Below, in pieces: positions 44,748 through 55,333 of a stretch of 64,000 bases of DNA. The position numbers and the translations under genes are program-made. Each line of letters starts with the position of its first letter. Position 1 is the stretch's first letter. The notes under the pieces are model-generated. The model searched no databases. It was not told the origin of the DNA and saw only the letters and a program-made list of their open reading frames with translations. Location of the stretch: positions 744,001-808,000 of the forward strand of contig CM049989.1 in the NCBI GenBank assembly GCA_016630955.3, read 5' to 3'. This DNA is from Didymella arachidicola (lineage: Eukaryota; Ascomycota; Dothideomycetes; Pleosporales; Didymellaceae).

Positions 44748-45132
44748 GTTGGGCGAGTGCGAGCGTGTCGAGGGGGCGATGGGTCGGGGTGGGAAGTAGT
44801 AGTGATGATGCTAGACGACTTGCAAAGAAAGCTTCCGAGATGCACGTGACTAAGCAGCTCTTATGACGGCAGGAACGACCAACAACACACGGCAAGAACG
44901 TGGCAAACTCGGAAGGAAGGACTATTCGAAGCTGCTCGTAGTCTTAACAGGTGCATCAACTCCTTTGCACGCCTCTTTGGACGCCCAGGTCTGCCGTTCT
45001 CTACATCGCCGTTGCCCCCACATTCGGCCAATCAGAGTGGGTTTGTTACTTCGCATCGATCCTCAAGCTCGCGACCTCACATTTGTGCTCGACATCTCCC
45101 ACCGCCGCCCACACAACTCGTACGCGCACACG
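44748..45132. promoter_or_regulatory. Shared promoter of ACP1 and NDUFS8 with a CCAAT box
   Basis: 385 bp between divergent ATGs of two complex I related genes. GGCCAATCAG at 45026-45035 contains CCAAT (45028-45032), 101 bp before the NDUFS8 ATG, in the context favoured by the Hap/CBC complex that drives respiratory genes. Use by both genes is inferred. Confidence 0.6.
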
Positions 45133-45947
45133 ATGGCCAGCACCAAGCCATTGACGATGCTGGCACGTGGCCCATCTGCCACCACACTGCTTAGGCAGTC
45201 GCACATCGCTCCACGCTTCGCCTCGCCCGCCACCGTCGCCCTCTTCAGCACAACCTTTGCGCGCGCCGCCACGCCCGCAGGACCTCCCCCGCCTGGCTTC
45301 CGGTTACCGCCCCCGAAGAAGTGGGATGATGGCGAGTCTGCGCTGGACAAGGCAGGCAAGTACTTCTTGCTCATGGAGATGTTCCGCGGCATGTACGTGT
45401 CGCTGGAGCAGTTTTTCAGGCCTCCGTAAGTGCTCAATTGGTGCCCGCCGTGTGTACAGAGTGGTTGGAAAGCTGGTTCTGACGGACTGTCAGATACACC
45501 ATCTTCTACCCCTTCGAGAAGGGTCCCATTTCTCCCCGCTTCCGTGGCGAGCACGCCCTGAGACGGTACCCGACCGGTGAGGAGCGCTGCATTGCTTGCA
45601 AGCTGTGCGAGGCTATTTGCCCGGCGCAGGCTATTACAATCGAAGCCGAGGAGCGTATGGACGGCAGCAGGAGGACTACCCGCTACGATATCGACATGAC
45701 GAAGTGCATCTACTGTGGTCTCTGCCAGGAGTCTTGCCCTGTCGATGCTATTGTTGAGGGTACGTTATCTTCTCATACCTGATATTTGGAGGGAGGGTCC
45801 ACTAATGAGAGTGCAGGCCCTAACGCCGAGTACGCCACCGAGACACGAGAGGAGCTCCTCTACAACAAGGAGAAGCTGTTGGCCAATGGTGATAAGTGGG
45901 AGCCTGAGATCGCAGCCGCTGCTCGTGCGGATGCGCCTTACAGATAA
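45133..45947 (+). CDS. NDUFS8: NADH:ubiquinone oxidoreductase 23 kDa (TYKY) subunit
   Basis: Complex I matrix-arm subunit carrying iron-sulfur clusters N6a and N6b on the path to ubiquinone. Exons 45133-45425, 45494-45759 and 45817-45947 give 229 aa; introns are 68 and 57 bp. The presequence (about 1-45) is rich in Thr, Ala and Arg. The mature part includes FLLMEMFRGMYVSLEQFFRP, then YTIFYPFEKGPISPRFRGEH. The two 4Fe-4S motifs are CIACKLCEAICP and CIYCGLCQESCPVD, all eight Cys present. The C-terminus (REELLYNKEKLLANGDKWE) matches the family. It is divergent from the mitochondrial acyl carrier protein, also a complex I subunit. Confidence 0.97.
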
Positions 45948-46489
45948 CGAAAGAGCAGCAGCGAGAGAAAGAGATGTGGTGCTCTAGATCTGTATATAGT
46001 AGGAGAGCGGTCATGTCTAGCTCAGCATTTGGTTTCCTTTGTGATTGTACCGTGATTGTACAAGAGTTAAACTCAGATTTCAGTTTTTCAAGTTCAAAGC
46101 TCGTTGTGACTTTGCTGCGTGATGTGCGTTTAGTATCGTCAGAAAGAGCAATATCGTCATGCCAACAGACTGTTTATCTAGATGCAACTGGTACGACCCT
46201 GGGCATTGACTACCGCCTATCTTTTAAATGGGCTGACCTTGTATGCGACTTTTCTTGCAACATGAAAGTACATACGAATGAAAGCGTTGAAGTGTGTATG
46301 TCCTGAGGGACGTTATAGTATTCAATCGCTGTCCATACTCCCTGACGCCCAGACAATGCCAGCCACTGTATGGGGATATCAAACGCCAAAATGCCTCCAA
46401 GATATTGCTAACGCACAAATGCGATGCTTCCAAATGATCTCTTTTTTAGTTCCCGCATCATGTACATCTCATCCTAGCCCCAGCGTCAT
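45948..46489. other. Tail-to-tail intergenic region
   Basis: About 540 bp between the 3' ends of NDUFS8 and RRP14; AT-richer than its surroundings. No gene, RNA or repeat was recognised. Confidence 0.4.
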
Positions 46490-48179
46490 TTATTTGCCCT
46501 TGAAGGTTCCCTCAAAGCCAGCTCTCTTGGCCGGCTTCTTCCCACCCTTCTTAGGGGTGCCCTTCTTCTTGCCCTTGACGCCCTTACTATCTCTCCGCGC
46601 CTTCAGATTCTCTTCGCGCTTCTTCTGTCTCTTCTCCTTGCCGTCGGCGATACTTGTGAGGCGCTCTTTCCACTCCTGCTTGCTCTTGTCTTTCTGTTTT
46701 TGCTGGCGCTTCAAGCTCTTCTTAAGCAAGTTGACGTCGTCGAAGACCTTCTCGCCCTGTGCGCGCTTCTTCGCATTTAGCCATAGGTCCTTCTCCTGGA
46801 TGTCCTTGCGCTTAGCCTCGTCGAAACCGTTGATGCGTGCTTGTTTTTTCTGGGCAGCTTCGAGTGCTGTCTTGGTGTCGGACTTGCCCTTCTTCTTGCG
46901 CTGCTCAAGGAACTTGGAGAGCCCGCCTTCAAGTTCTTGACCGTCTTCCCATGCGACGCGGCCGAAGTTGAAGTTGCGCTCATGCTCTGGCGATCTGGCA
47001 GGGAAGATTGAGGGTGAGCCTGATCCGCCTCTTATCCGTGCAAGTTGCTCCTCTGCCTTTGTGCGCGCCTCATCCTCCTTTGCATTCTGACGGGCAGACT
47101 TTTTCGCTTCTTGGCGTGCCGCTTCCTTCTTCCTTCGAGCTTCGATGAGCTCTGCGCGGTTCTTTGCGGGTCGTCCATCAGGTCCATCAGCTTTGCGCGC
47201 AGCGCGCATGGCCTCCAGCTTAGCGTTCAGACGTGCGCGGAACTCTTCTTGACTTTTCTCGTCGATCTGCAGCGGCTTCTTCTCTTTCTTGCCGTCCTTC
47301 TTTGTTGGTACTTCTTCTGGAACAGAGGTCGACGACGATGCATCGGACGCTGCTGAGATATTGGAATTTGCAGTAGTGGTGGGAGTGGTGGACTGACCCT
47401 CTTCTTCGACATCGACGAGGCCACTGACGTCGAGGTCCTCGATGTGATCCCCAGAGTCATCAAGACCATCGTCCTCATCCTCCTCGTCATCTTCCTCGGC
47501 CTCGACTTGCTTGGCCTTCTTCGTCTCCGGGGGTGCAGTGAGACCTTCCTTGAACTCAGCCTGCGCCGCCTTCCGTGCCTCATCCTTGTTCTTCTTTGCT
47601 GCTGCCTTCTCCTTCTTCTTTTCCTTTTTCTGCTGTGCTTTGATCTCGGCCTTCGTTAAAGTACGACCTTCCCTGACGACTTCTTGAGGTTCAGCCTCGG
47701 CGTCCTTCTTTGTCTTTTGCTTCTTGGCCTTCTTTATCCCTTCTAGCGGTGTCTCTTTTACGATGTCCATGTCAAGGTCAGAAGAGGGTGCCTCTGAGAC
47801 TGCATCGTCGTCTTCGGCCTCGCCATCGAGTTCGCGCTTGCGCTTGCGTGCATTTTCGTCCAGTACATCCTGGGCAGACTTGTGTGATGCGGGATCCAGT
47901 TTCGCTCGCTTTGCAGCCTGGCGCTCCTCTGTGGTCTGCTTCTTCTTCTTCTGCCATTGTGTCTAAGAAGCAAGTCAGCGAAAAACTGGTGGTGCTAGCG
48001 TGAGGACGCATACACTTGTGATGCTCTCGTCCTTGCCATAATATTCCTTGGCTGGGATTAGCGACATCAGTCCCTCAAAGGCCCTGGCATGGCTCTTCAA
48101 TCTCGACTGGAGCCCTTGGTTAGCGGCAAGAACGGTGCGGGGGCGCCTTCCTACAGCATACCTCGAGATCATCCGGCAT
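46490..48179 (-). CDS. RRP14: Ribosome-biogenesis protein Rrp14/SURF6
   Basis: Nucleolar factor of the SURF6 family, needed for pre-rRNA processing and ribosome assembly. Exons 48179-48162 (18 nt), 48106-48014 and 47962-46490 give 527 aa; introns are 55 and 51 bp. The N-terminal block reads SRLKSHARAFEGLMSLIPAK followed by EYYGKD, the Rrp14 N-terminal domain. A highly charged Lys/Glu middle carries acidic runs (about 170-200). The SURF6 domain (about 265-470) includes FRARLNAKLEAMRAARKADG, FNFGRVAWEDG and ARINGFDEAKRKDIQEKDLW. The C-terminus is basic (KKGTPKKGGKKPAKRAGFEG). Overall charge and coiled coils fit RNA binding. The tiny first exon was placed by the family start MPDDLE. Confidence 0.9.
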
Positions 48180-48721
48180 GTTGACAAAAGCAAGATACAC
48201 GTGGCCTTTTGTTTCAGTGAGTGTGTATTTATTCAGTAGTCCGTGACGTCGACGTGGAAAGTCGCAGCGGCGAGATCGTGTGTGCAGTGCGAATTGAAAT
48301 CCGAACTCTTGGCAGACTGCACCTCTTTTTTCTGTCGCGCTACTTCCACCGCCTCGCACGGGCTTTCTGGTCAACGAAGGACCCACAAAGCAGCTGCCCC
48401 AACCTCGCTCGCCTGAACTTGCCAGCCGCATCGCGTGCCCAACTCATCGGGCTGCCAGCATCAGCCTCGTCTAGCCTGTGATGATGTCCCTGGCCAACTG
48501 ACTCAGCTCCGCTTGTACTTTGCGCATGCACTTCTGCTGGACACGATAATCCTGGAGCCGCATGCACAGCCACCCAAAGCCAACGCAAGCACAACCTCAG
48601 CTGCTTTGCCTCGTATGTGATCTGCAAGCTAACGTCGCCTGCCTTCCGTAGCGCCTGTCACTTCAGCAACCGTCACATCTCTATCGCTCCGCCTGCTCCG
48701 CTGCTGTAGTCTTTCGCTCCA
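48180..48721. other. Divergent promoter region
   Basis: 540 bp between divergent starts of RRP14 and an unassigned gene. I see no TATA box or clear motif. Confidence 0.4.
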
Positions 48722-50435
48722 ATGTCATCCACAGCTATTGAAGCAAAATCTCTCTCATCACTCACCGCGCTTGCATCAAATCCACCAGCATATCCTAGAA
48801 ATCCAACACATGTAAGGCACGAGCCGTTAGTACTCTACATTGCCAGAGTACCAGGCAGCAAAGGTGAGGGGACTACCGTTGTATGTGTCTCGTGGCTGTC
48901 TGACCTTGGAGTAGATGTCTTCCTTTCCCCCATGAAGCCCCGCGAGAAGGTGGTCACTGCGGAAGACGTTACCAGCTCTTTGTATTTTGTTCACGTTGAA
49001 CATCCTGAAGATGTCACTTTCCTCAATTATCCGGAATTTCAAGATCCCAACTACACAGAAGAACGGCCTGGCTCTGTGAACCGAGTGCCAGCACAAACGA
49101 TTCCGCGGAAGGCAATACCAAGCGCACCAGCAGCTGCACAGGCGCGGAAACCATTGTCTGGGACGTTGGCTCCAATCGCAAACTTTGACAGCCGCCAAAA
49201 TTCAAGCGCAGGTCACTATGCTCAAAGGCCTACCATGCTGACCCCCGCTTACGAACCTCGTGGTTCTTACGACTTTAGTCGGCCACAGACTGAGAATGAC
49301 ATACCGCCAATCCAGCCGCGAAGACCAGATGTCAGCTCAAGTCACAATGGTATCTCCCTCACTCTCATTCGACGAGATCCAGCATCTGGCGCGCAGTGGA
49401 ATGTTGCTCGCATCAATGACCCCACGATCACGGGCATTTCCTCCAACGGTCTGTCTGAGAGAAAGCCAGGCTCTCCTTTGTACGTTGAAGTTTCGAACCC
49501 TGGATACTCCAAGTTTCTGCATTCCGATATGGACCACAGGCCTCCATTGCCCAATCGGTCTAGTGATCTGTCAGTACGATCTTATCAATCAACGAAGGCA
49601 CAATGCCGCCCGAGTATAGACATGTCAGACTTATCGCCATCTTCGAAAAGCGACAACGTTTTCCGCCGTCGATTGTGGATGGAAGGGTCGCACTTGGGAG
49701 GTGGCTTTGGGCATCGCAAAAGCGGTTCGTATGATCGCACTCCGAGTCGTCCCACGTCTAGAGGCAACTACGATGATAGACTATCCGCAGACCAACCTCT
49801 GCCGTCACCTTCGTTCTTGACGCGAGATGACCAAGCATACGGAATGCTCCAGGTTTCCGAGCGGCAGTCTAACTTTCGCGGCTACGTTTTCACAAGCCCA
49901 TGGAATGGGCGCTGCGAGTTTGTCACTGGCGCAAGCGGTGGCACACTGAAAGTGAGTGGATTGAGCATGCCCTGACTGAAGCAATCACTAATTCTTTGCC
50001 CAGTGTCGACACATTATACCTGGTCTGCAAGGTGCGCCGCCTGCAGCAGCCACCGTGAGTGAAATGAGATTTAACCTTCCGAGTGCCAATAAAGCCCCTT
50101 CTCCCAGAGAAGAGACATCGAAGAGATCGTCGTTCTTTAAGCGAGGATGGCATAGTCGCAATAACTCTTCCGTCTCCGTCAACCGTGATGATGAGCTGGA
50201 GGACGCAAGGCAATCTTTGGACGCAAGGCAATCTTTAGATCGTATGGACTTGACTCTCGGTCAAGAGTTTGCCGGCGGTGGCTTTGGTGGGAAACAAGCC
50301 AAGCTGGGGAAGATCATCCTCGAGGACGAAGGTCTAAAAATGATGGATCTGCTAGTGGCAACCAATATTGGACTGTGGTGGCGGGCGTATGAAAAGGCTC
50401 AAGCTGCTGCAAGAAATGATCGAGGACCTGTCTGA
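48722..50435 (+). CDS. Conserved ascomycete protein of unknown function
   Basis: Predicted 537 aa protein. Exons 48722-48863, 48912-49951 and 50004-50435; the first intron (48 bp) is open in frame but has good GT-AG borders, and its removal gives the continuous block LVLYIARVPGSKVDVFLSPM. That N-terminal block, followed by KPREKVVTAEDVTSSLYFVH, recurs in my memory of uncharacterised Pezizomycotina proteins; no domain name is known to me. The middle (about 130-380) is Ser/Pro/Arg-rich and probably disordered. The C-terminal part (GYVFTSPWNGRCEFVTGASG, then LKCRHIIPGLQG and GLKMMDLLVATNIGLWWRAY) looks folded and conserved. A 19 bp repeat makes a DARQSLDARQSL duplication near residue 460. No signal peptide or membrane segment is seen. 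Confidence 0.75.
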
Positions 50436-50827
50436 TGTCAAGATGGTTACGAGATAAGTACAGAGATTGTTAGTTCTAATAGCCAACTTCAGACTACGCT
50501 AAGCTGCGACGTATTCAGCGATGCTCCAATAAGTTGAAATGGGTGCAGATCTTCGAACAGAAGCCACGGTGTCGGTCAGAAAGGCAGCTGCACCACCCGG
50601 ACCTGGTAAGTCGCAACATGAACCACGTTGTCGCTGCCCTTCTCGCGAGGGCACCAGCAATTGCTTAAAAACAGCCATCTCGATTCCTCCACGCCCAAAC
50701 CTCACACACCCACAAGCACCTTTACCTCAGCATACCTAGCGACCAGCATCGCTTTGTCCCATCTACAATCAGCATCCCTCACTGTCTGGCTTGACGATAC
50801 GCCTCCCTATTGTCGATCAGCGTTAGA
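50436..50827. other. Intergenic region between same-strand genes
   Basis: About 390 bp with the terminator of the preceding gene and promoter of the next. Pyrimidine-rich patches lie near 50680-50780; no other feature is seen. Confidence 0.35.
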
Positions 50828-51781
50828 ATGTTCGTTACTCATACTCACGCTGCCATGATCGTTACCGGTATCATCCTCGCACCCGCTGTGATGGCCACAC
50901 CAGCTGTACAAGATTTCGCCGATATGAGGTCTGTCATCAACTCGGCAGCAAGCACCATTGGTGACCTTCAGAACCCAAATCGAGGCTGGGGTCTGTTTGG
51001 CAGCAGCAGTCAGATGGGTACTGCAGACCTCATCAACAACATCACGAGCACGATCCTGCAGTCAAAATTTCAAGTCGATACGAACAAAGTTGGACTTCCT
51101 AAGACTACCTCATTCCCATTACTAACGATCATACAGACTGCCTGGCTGAACCCTGCAAACGCTACCACCGGACCAGCCCTCAACGCCTCTGCACCGTCGC
51201 CACTGACACCAACCTTGCCATTGACCTCTAGTATGGTCCTCCCATCTACCCTTCCTACCAGCACACCCAGTCTTGTAAACGTCACCACGGATCTCTCGAA
51301 CCCGTACATTGACTACATCTCGGCCATACCAAACCTCAGCATGAGTCTTACATCGCTTGGTCGTGCCTGGCACCATGAGATGAACTCACCGATCAGAGAC
51401 GCCATCAGTGTGCTACAGGAGAGTATCAACATACTACAGACCACTCTGCTGCAAGGCGAACTCATCAGCAGCTCGGCTGTACTGCGCACCATCCGTGCAA
51501 GCAGCTCCTTAGAGAGCTGTCAGCAGGCATGGAGTCGTTACCTCAATCTCCCTGGCAGTACCAGTGGTAGTGACGATGGAGAGCACGGCTCACCTTCGCG
51601 CAGCAAGAGGTCGGTGCAGCGGTTGCCACCCACAAATGGGAGGCAGTATACACACAAGGAGCTTTGGGGCCGTGGAGAGCAGTCGAGGGCCGGGGAACCA
51701 AGCCAGCAAGACTTGGCTACCATATGGCGAGGACAGGTCGAAGACCTGCGGCGGAACACAGCACAAGTCTTCAGGGCATGA
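50828..51781 (+). CDS. Predicted secreted protein, unassigned
   Basis: Intronless 317 aa frame of unknown family. Residues 1-23 look like a signal peptide (AAMIVTGIILAPAVMATPA). A short folded-looking region follows (DFADMRSVINSAASTIGDLQ and GTADLINNITSTILQSKFQV), then a Ser/Thr/Pro-rich stretch with several N-glycosylation sequons (NATT, NASA, NVTT, NLSM). A helical part is visible at about 190-245 (DAISVLQESINILQTTLLQG), and the tail is basic and Arg/Gly-rich. Composition fits an extracellular or vacuolar protein. The frame is open six codons upstream but lacks an ATG, so 50828 is used. Continuous length, codon usage and signal peptide support a real gene. Confidence 0.6.
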   Translation: MFVTHTHAAMIVTGIILAPAVMATPAVQDFADMRSVINSAASTIGDLQNPNRGWGLFGSSSQMGTADLINNITSTILQSKFQVDTNKVGLPKTTSFPLLTIIQTAWLNPANATTGPALNASAPSPLTPTLPLTSSMVLPSTLPTSTPSLVNVTTDLSNPYIDYISAIPNLSMSLTSLGRAWHHEMNSPIRDAISVLQESINILQTTLLQGELISSSAVLRTIRASSSLESCQQAWSRYLNLPGSTSGSDDGEHGSPSRSKRSVQRLPPTNGRQYTHKELWGRGEQSRAGEPSQQDLATIWRGQVEDLRRNTAQVFRA

Positions 51782-52203
51782 GTATGCATTCTCACTTTTC
51801 CCCTTAACCGCAGCTGGTCTGCTAGGTAGTTCGTTCCGCTTTAATCGAGTGAGTCTATATGCTCACAAGTGATCCCTGTTCCCTGTGCCGCGTCGCATGC
51901 CTCGCATTCAGGCTGTGTAAAAGCTTTCTTCTGGTGTAAGCACGACACTTCGTACTGCAGCTGCCACATGAGCCATCATAGTGCCACAGAAAGAACAATG
52001 CAGTGTTCCGCCCTTGCTTAAAGAGCAAGGTGACATGACGTCGCTTTCTGTCGAAGAAGCAAACAAACAGATAAAGGAATTTGCAGTCAGCGATGCAGTT
52101 GTCACAAACAAACACTGGCAATATACCACTTGCCACCATCAGTGAACAGTCCTCCAGTCTCAGTTACCGTCTTTTATTTCCGTCTGACCACAGCAGCACT
52201 ACA
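51782..52203. other. Intergenic region
   Basis: About 420 bp between two plus-strand genes. No repeat, RNA or regulatory motif was recognised. Confidence 0.35.
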
Positions 52204-52766
52204 ATGAGGCCAGAGGCACTCGACGCTTTCGCAACGCACAGCATGCGCCCTGCAGCATTGGAGGCTGCTACATCTGATCAAAAAAATGCGGAAAAAAGCG
52301 AGATACCGAACATAGAAGAAGACGAGGAAGACGAGAAAAATGTAAGCTTGAGAGTTCCTCCGTTGTCGGACAACGGACCTAACAGGTGAAGTCTGTTTCG
52401 CCAGAGGCCGAGCGCGTCCGACCCGCCCTGAACCGACTGAACACACCCCTCGGTCAGCGCACAGACGGTACAGAATCCGCTGCCAAAGCTGTGAGAGAAG
52501 TTGCTCAAGCAGTCGGGAGCGTCGTCGAGGGAGTCAAGACAGTGATTCACGAAGCCGTTGCGTGGACTGAGAGAAAAGCCGAAGAGCTCGCCAAGAGCGA
52601 GGATCATACGGGACCGTACGACTCTCCGGCCATGGCTGCAGGCGGTATCTCCGATCTGGATGTCATTGCCACGGGAGTCTTGCCAGCTACTGTTCCTGTG
52701 CAGGAGGATGGGAAGGATGAGGGATTCGGCAGCGATCAGAAGAACGACAAGGGTAACGAGGGATAG
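52204..52766 (+). CDS. Small acidic hypothetical protein
   Basis: Predicted 172 aa. Exons 52204-52341 and 52386-52766 are joined in phase across a 44 bp GT-AG intron (donor GTAAGC). The N-terminus has a loose duplication (RPEALDAF and RPAALEAA), then an acidic run (NIEEDEEDEKN). The second exon forms a long amphipathic helix (about 75-125: SAAKAVREVAQAVGSVVEGV, then VIHEAVAWTERKAEELAKSE), suggesting lipid or partner binding, and ends in an acidic tail. No family is recognised. Support is the clean splice join and the helical periodicity; it could also be a rapidly evolving or lineage-specific gene. Confidence 0.5.
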
Positions 52767-53254
52767 TAGGGGCTGAAGGATGATGGTCCATATTCAAAGG
52801 AGATGGTGGTGAGCTTATTGGCTTGTGTGTCGGAAGATTTTTGTTTCGAGAAAGCAGTGTGCAAAGTGGAAGTCCGCCTAAACGTTACGTGGAGATCGTG
52901 AGGGAGAGCGCACTCTCGGTAACCCGAAAGACACTCGGTGACGCAATGTGGTGAGTGATTGGACCAGACGCATTTACGATGTATGAAGCTTATGATTCCA
53001 ATACTGATACTACCTGATCGTGTCGAAACTGTTCAGGGTGCGAAGTTATGAGGCTGATGTAAGAGCGGACCCGCACTAAGCCCTATAAAAGTGGAGAAGT
53101 TTCCCGAAGCAGTATGAACCTCGGTCATAGCTTGGTGAAGAGCGTCGACTCGCGAGCTCCATCTCGTCTCCGCTCACACTATTGACCTTAGCGACTACAA
53201 GTAGACTACTGAGAGGCAGTTGTTCTTGAATATACATTCCTCTGCAGAATTGAA
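52767..53254. promoter_or_regulatory. Upstream region with a TATA box
   Basis: About 490 bp before the small membrane-protein gene. TATAAAA at 53094-53100, about 155 bp before the ATG at 53255, is the clearest TATA element in the window. Nothing else was recognised. Confidence 0.5.
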
Positions 53255-53750
53255 ATGGCTACCGCAAAGCACCCTCTCCTCCTTGCAGCGACTGTAGCTC
53301 ACACTGTGCTTTCCCTTGGACACACGGTACGCGTTGCATACACTACCTGGTGACAATGCGAAAGTGAACTGATGATTATTCCATATAGACGAAAGGTCTT
53401 GAGCAGTTCAAGCATGCTTCCATCAGCGCTCTACCTACCGCTTTGCGCGGAGCCGTGAAGGCGGGCTGGTACGAAGGCTCTGGTTTCTTCCTCATGATGG
53501 GTCCGTATTCCCGTCCCCAGAATACACACTTCTGGCAGCCGCATTTGACCATTATCCAGCTATCTTGAACTACAAGTGGGCGCAGACTGGACTGCTTGAT
53601 GTCTACGACAAGAGCATTGCAGGCTTGCTTGTGGCTATCCTTGCTGGTGCTGCGGGCAGCTATTTCCAGAGTGGGGACAAGCCCACGGCGGCTACGTTGG
53701 CGGTGGTTGCTGTGCTGCAGGGACTGGGGGCAAATGGTGTGAGTGTGTAG
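53255..53750 (+). CDS. Small fungal multi-pass membrane protein
   Basis: Predicted 124 aa protein. Exons 53255-53326, 53389-53500 and 53560-53750; introns are 62 and 59 bp, and all joins keep frame. Four hydrophobic stretches are seen: LLLAATVAHTVLSLGH (about 8-23), GWYEGSGFFLMMAI (about 49-62), AGLLVAILAGAAGSYF (about 82-97) and ATLAVVAVLQGLGANGVSV at the C-terminus. Between the first two lies a basic amphipathic segment (TKGLEQFKHASISALP). The layout resembles small conserved ascomycete membrane proteins of unknown role; I do not know a named family. A TATA box upstream suggests regulated expression. The short exons without internal ATGs make it easy to overlook. Confidence 0.72.
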
Positions 53751-53881
53751 ATAGATGTCAGGGAGAGAGGATCGCTAGTGCGGATCGTTGGAGTGACGAG
53801 ACAGACTAATCTTGATCCTGGTGACCAAACTCAAGTGCACCCAAGACTAACTGTGTATTCTCACCCTCACAGCTTCATCTT

Positions 53882-54558
53882 TCAACTCGCAAACGCCCCA
53901 ATAGCAGCCTCATCCGTCTTCTTATCACCAGGTACGAACTCCACACCCTCCTCCTGCACACCCGCGCCTTCGTTCTTCACGCTCTTATTTCCACCCTCGC
54001 CCTGAATCGCGTCCCTCACAAGCGTCAGCCCCTCCACCGCAAACCTCACCATATTGCTCTCCCTCTCTTTACTCCCCGTCTCGACCTCCCTCGTAACCGT
54101 CCCCTTGTCGCTGCTCACAGCCAGCGCAACATACCCCGGCGTGCGATTCCGCGTACTGCCACCCGTAGGCCCCGCCGTCCCGGACTCGCTGACGGTATAC
54201 GTGCTGCCGAGCGCTTTGCGGGTGTTTTCAGCCAGCTTGGTGACGATGTCGGGCGTGGGGCCTTTGTAGTTCTGGGTGTCTGCGTCGGTCCAGCCGACGA
54301 ATGCCTTGCGGCTTTCGAGGGTGTAGAGGGTAAGGCCGCCGCGGTAGAAGGTGCTGGCGCCGGGGAAGGAGAGGAGAGACGAGGAGATGAGACCACCTGC
54401 TGCCTGTGCTAGTTAGTCAATGGTCTCTGAAGAGGGGTGGAGATTGGGTGGCTTGCTGTTTCGGCGACGGAGATTGTCTCTTTGCGGTCTTTTAGGAGAG
54501 TGGCTACCTCCTTGACAATTTCGCGGAGCTCTTGTGGAGGAAACGAAGAAGTCGACAT
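53882..54558 (-). CDS. CinA C-terminal domain protein (NMN amidase-like)
   Basis: Stand-alone CinA C-terminal domain, the part that in bacteria (PncC) deamidates nicotinamide mononucleotide in pyridine-nucleotide recycling. Exon 1 is 54558-54457 and exon 2 is 54403-53882, giving 207 aa. The intron uses a GC donor (GCAAGC) and a CAG acceptor; the join gives SVAETAAGGLISSSLLSFPG, matching the bacterial AESCTGG block with Thr for Ser and Ala for Cys. Downstream motifs are FYRGGLTLYT, SESGTAGPTGGS and PGYVALAVSS, as in the family. No GT donor gives a continuous protein. No targeting signal is seen. Because the active-site Ser position is Thr here, activity should not be assumed. Widespread in ascomycetes as far as I recall; ultimately of bacterial type. 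Confidence 0.85.
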
Positions 54559-55333
54559 GGTTGCGTTGTGTTTCAAGGAGGTCCTAGAGGATGGCAGGAT
54601 TGAATTAGTCAGGAGAGTGAGACGACAATTTGCAGAAGATCTGGATAGTACTGAGAGGATTTGCATGTAGAGAAAAGTGCAAACGTAGCTGTTGATTGCT
54701 AAACGTTTTTGTGGGGTAAGCTTTGTGATAGTGGTGACGACATGTGAGGGGCAGCTTCTAAAGCTCAAGCTCAAGCTCAAGCTCAAGCCCAGCGTCTACT
54801 AGCAGCTGTCAACACAAGAGTACTTGGACCCAATGGTCTAAGCAGGAGGAAAACACAAAAGTCCAATACAAAATGTATTCGCTACATGACAACTCATCCA
54901 ACAGCATGTGTCGAGCTCTTACAAGAGGGAGGGCTGACGAAGCCTAACAAAACGCAAACGCAAAGTCGCAGCGGCCGTGAGGGAATTGTGGTAAGAGAAT
55001 GCCCCCGGTCCAATTGTAGCCTAAGAATGGATGGTGATCACCAGTACGCGCAGAGTGAACAAATCGCCGCCGCCAAAATGCGGGCCCCAAACGCCAGTAG
55101 AAGCCCAAGTATGCTATCCGGTTGCTCCTGGCATGCATCGTAGCCTGAAGGTGACGCCACCAGGGCTGTACATAAGTTGCGTAACGATATGATAGTACAA
55201 ACCCCAAGCTGACCGCTTGAGCGCGTACGGTGGAGACTATTAAGTAGATAATATGTGTGTACGTGTCGCTCGGCACCTTGCGGCGGTTTCGTCGACGTGA
55301 TATCTGGTGTAAATAGTAGCGACCTGGATGTTT
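54559..55333. other. CinA-like promoter and CYR1 3' flank, with hexamer repeat
   Basis: About 775 bp. A microsatellite of four AAGCTC units plus a partial fifth lies at 54761-54787, about 200 bp upstream of the CinA-like ATG. The rest shows no gene or RNA. Confidence 0.5.
54761..54787. repeat. (AAGCTC)n microsatellite
   Basis: Four perfect AAGCTC hexamers at 54761-54784 followed by AAG. It is a simple repeat in non-coding DNA; length variation between isolates would be expected. Confidence 0.85.
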
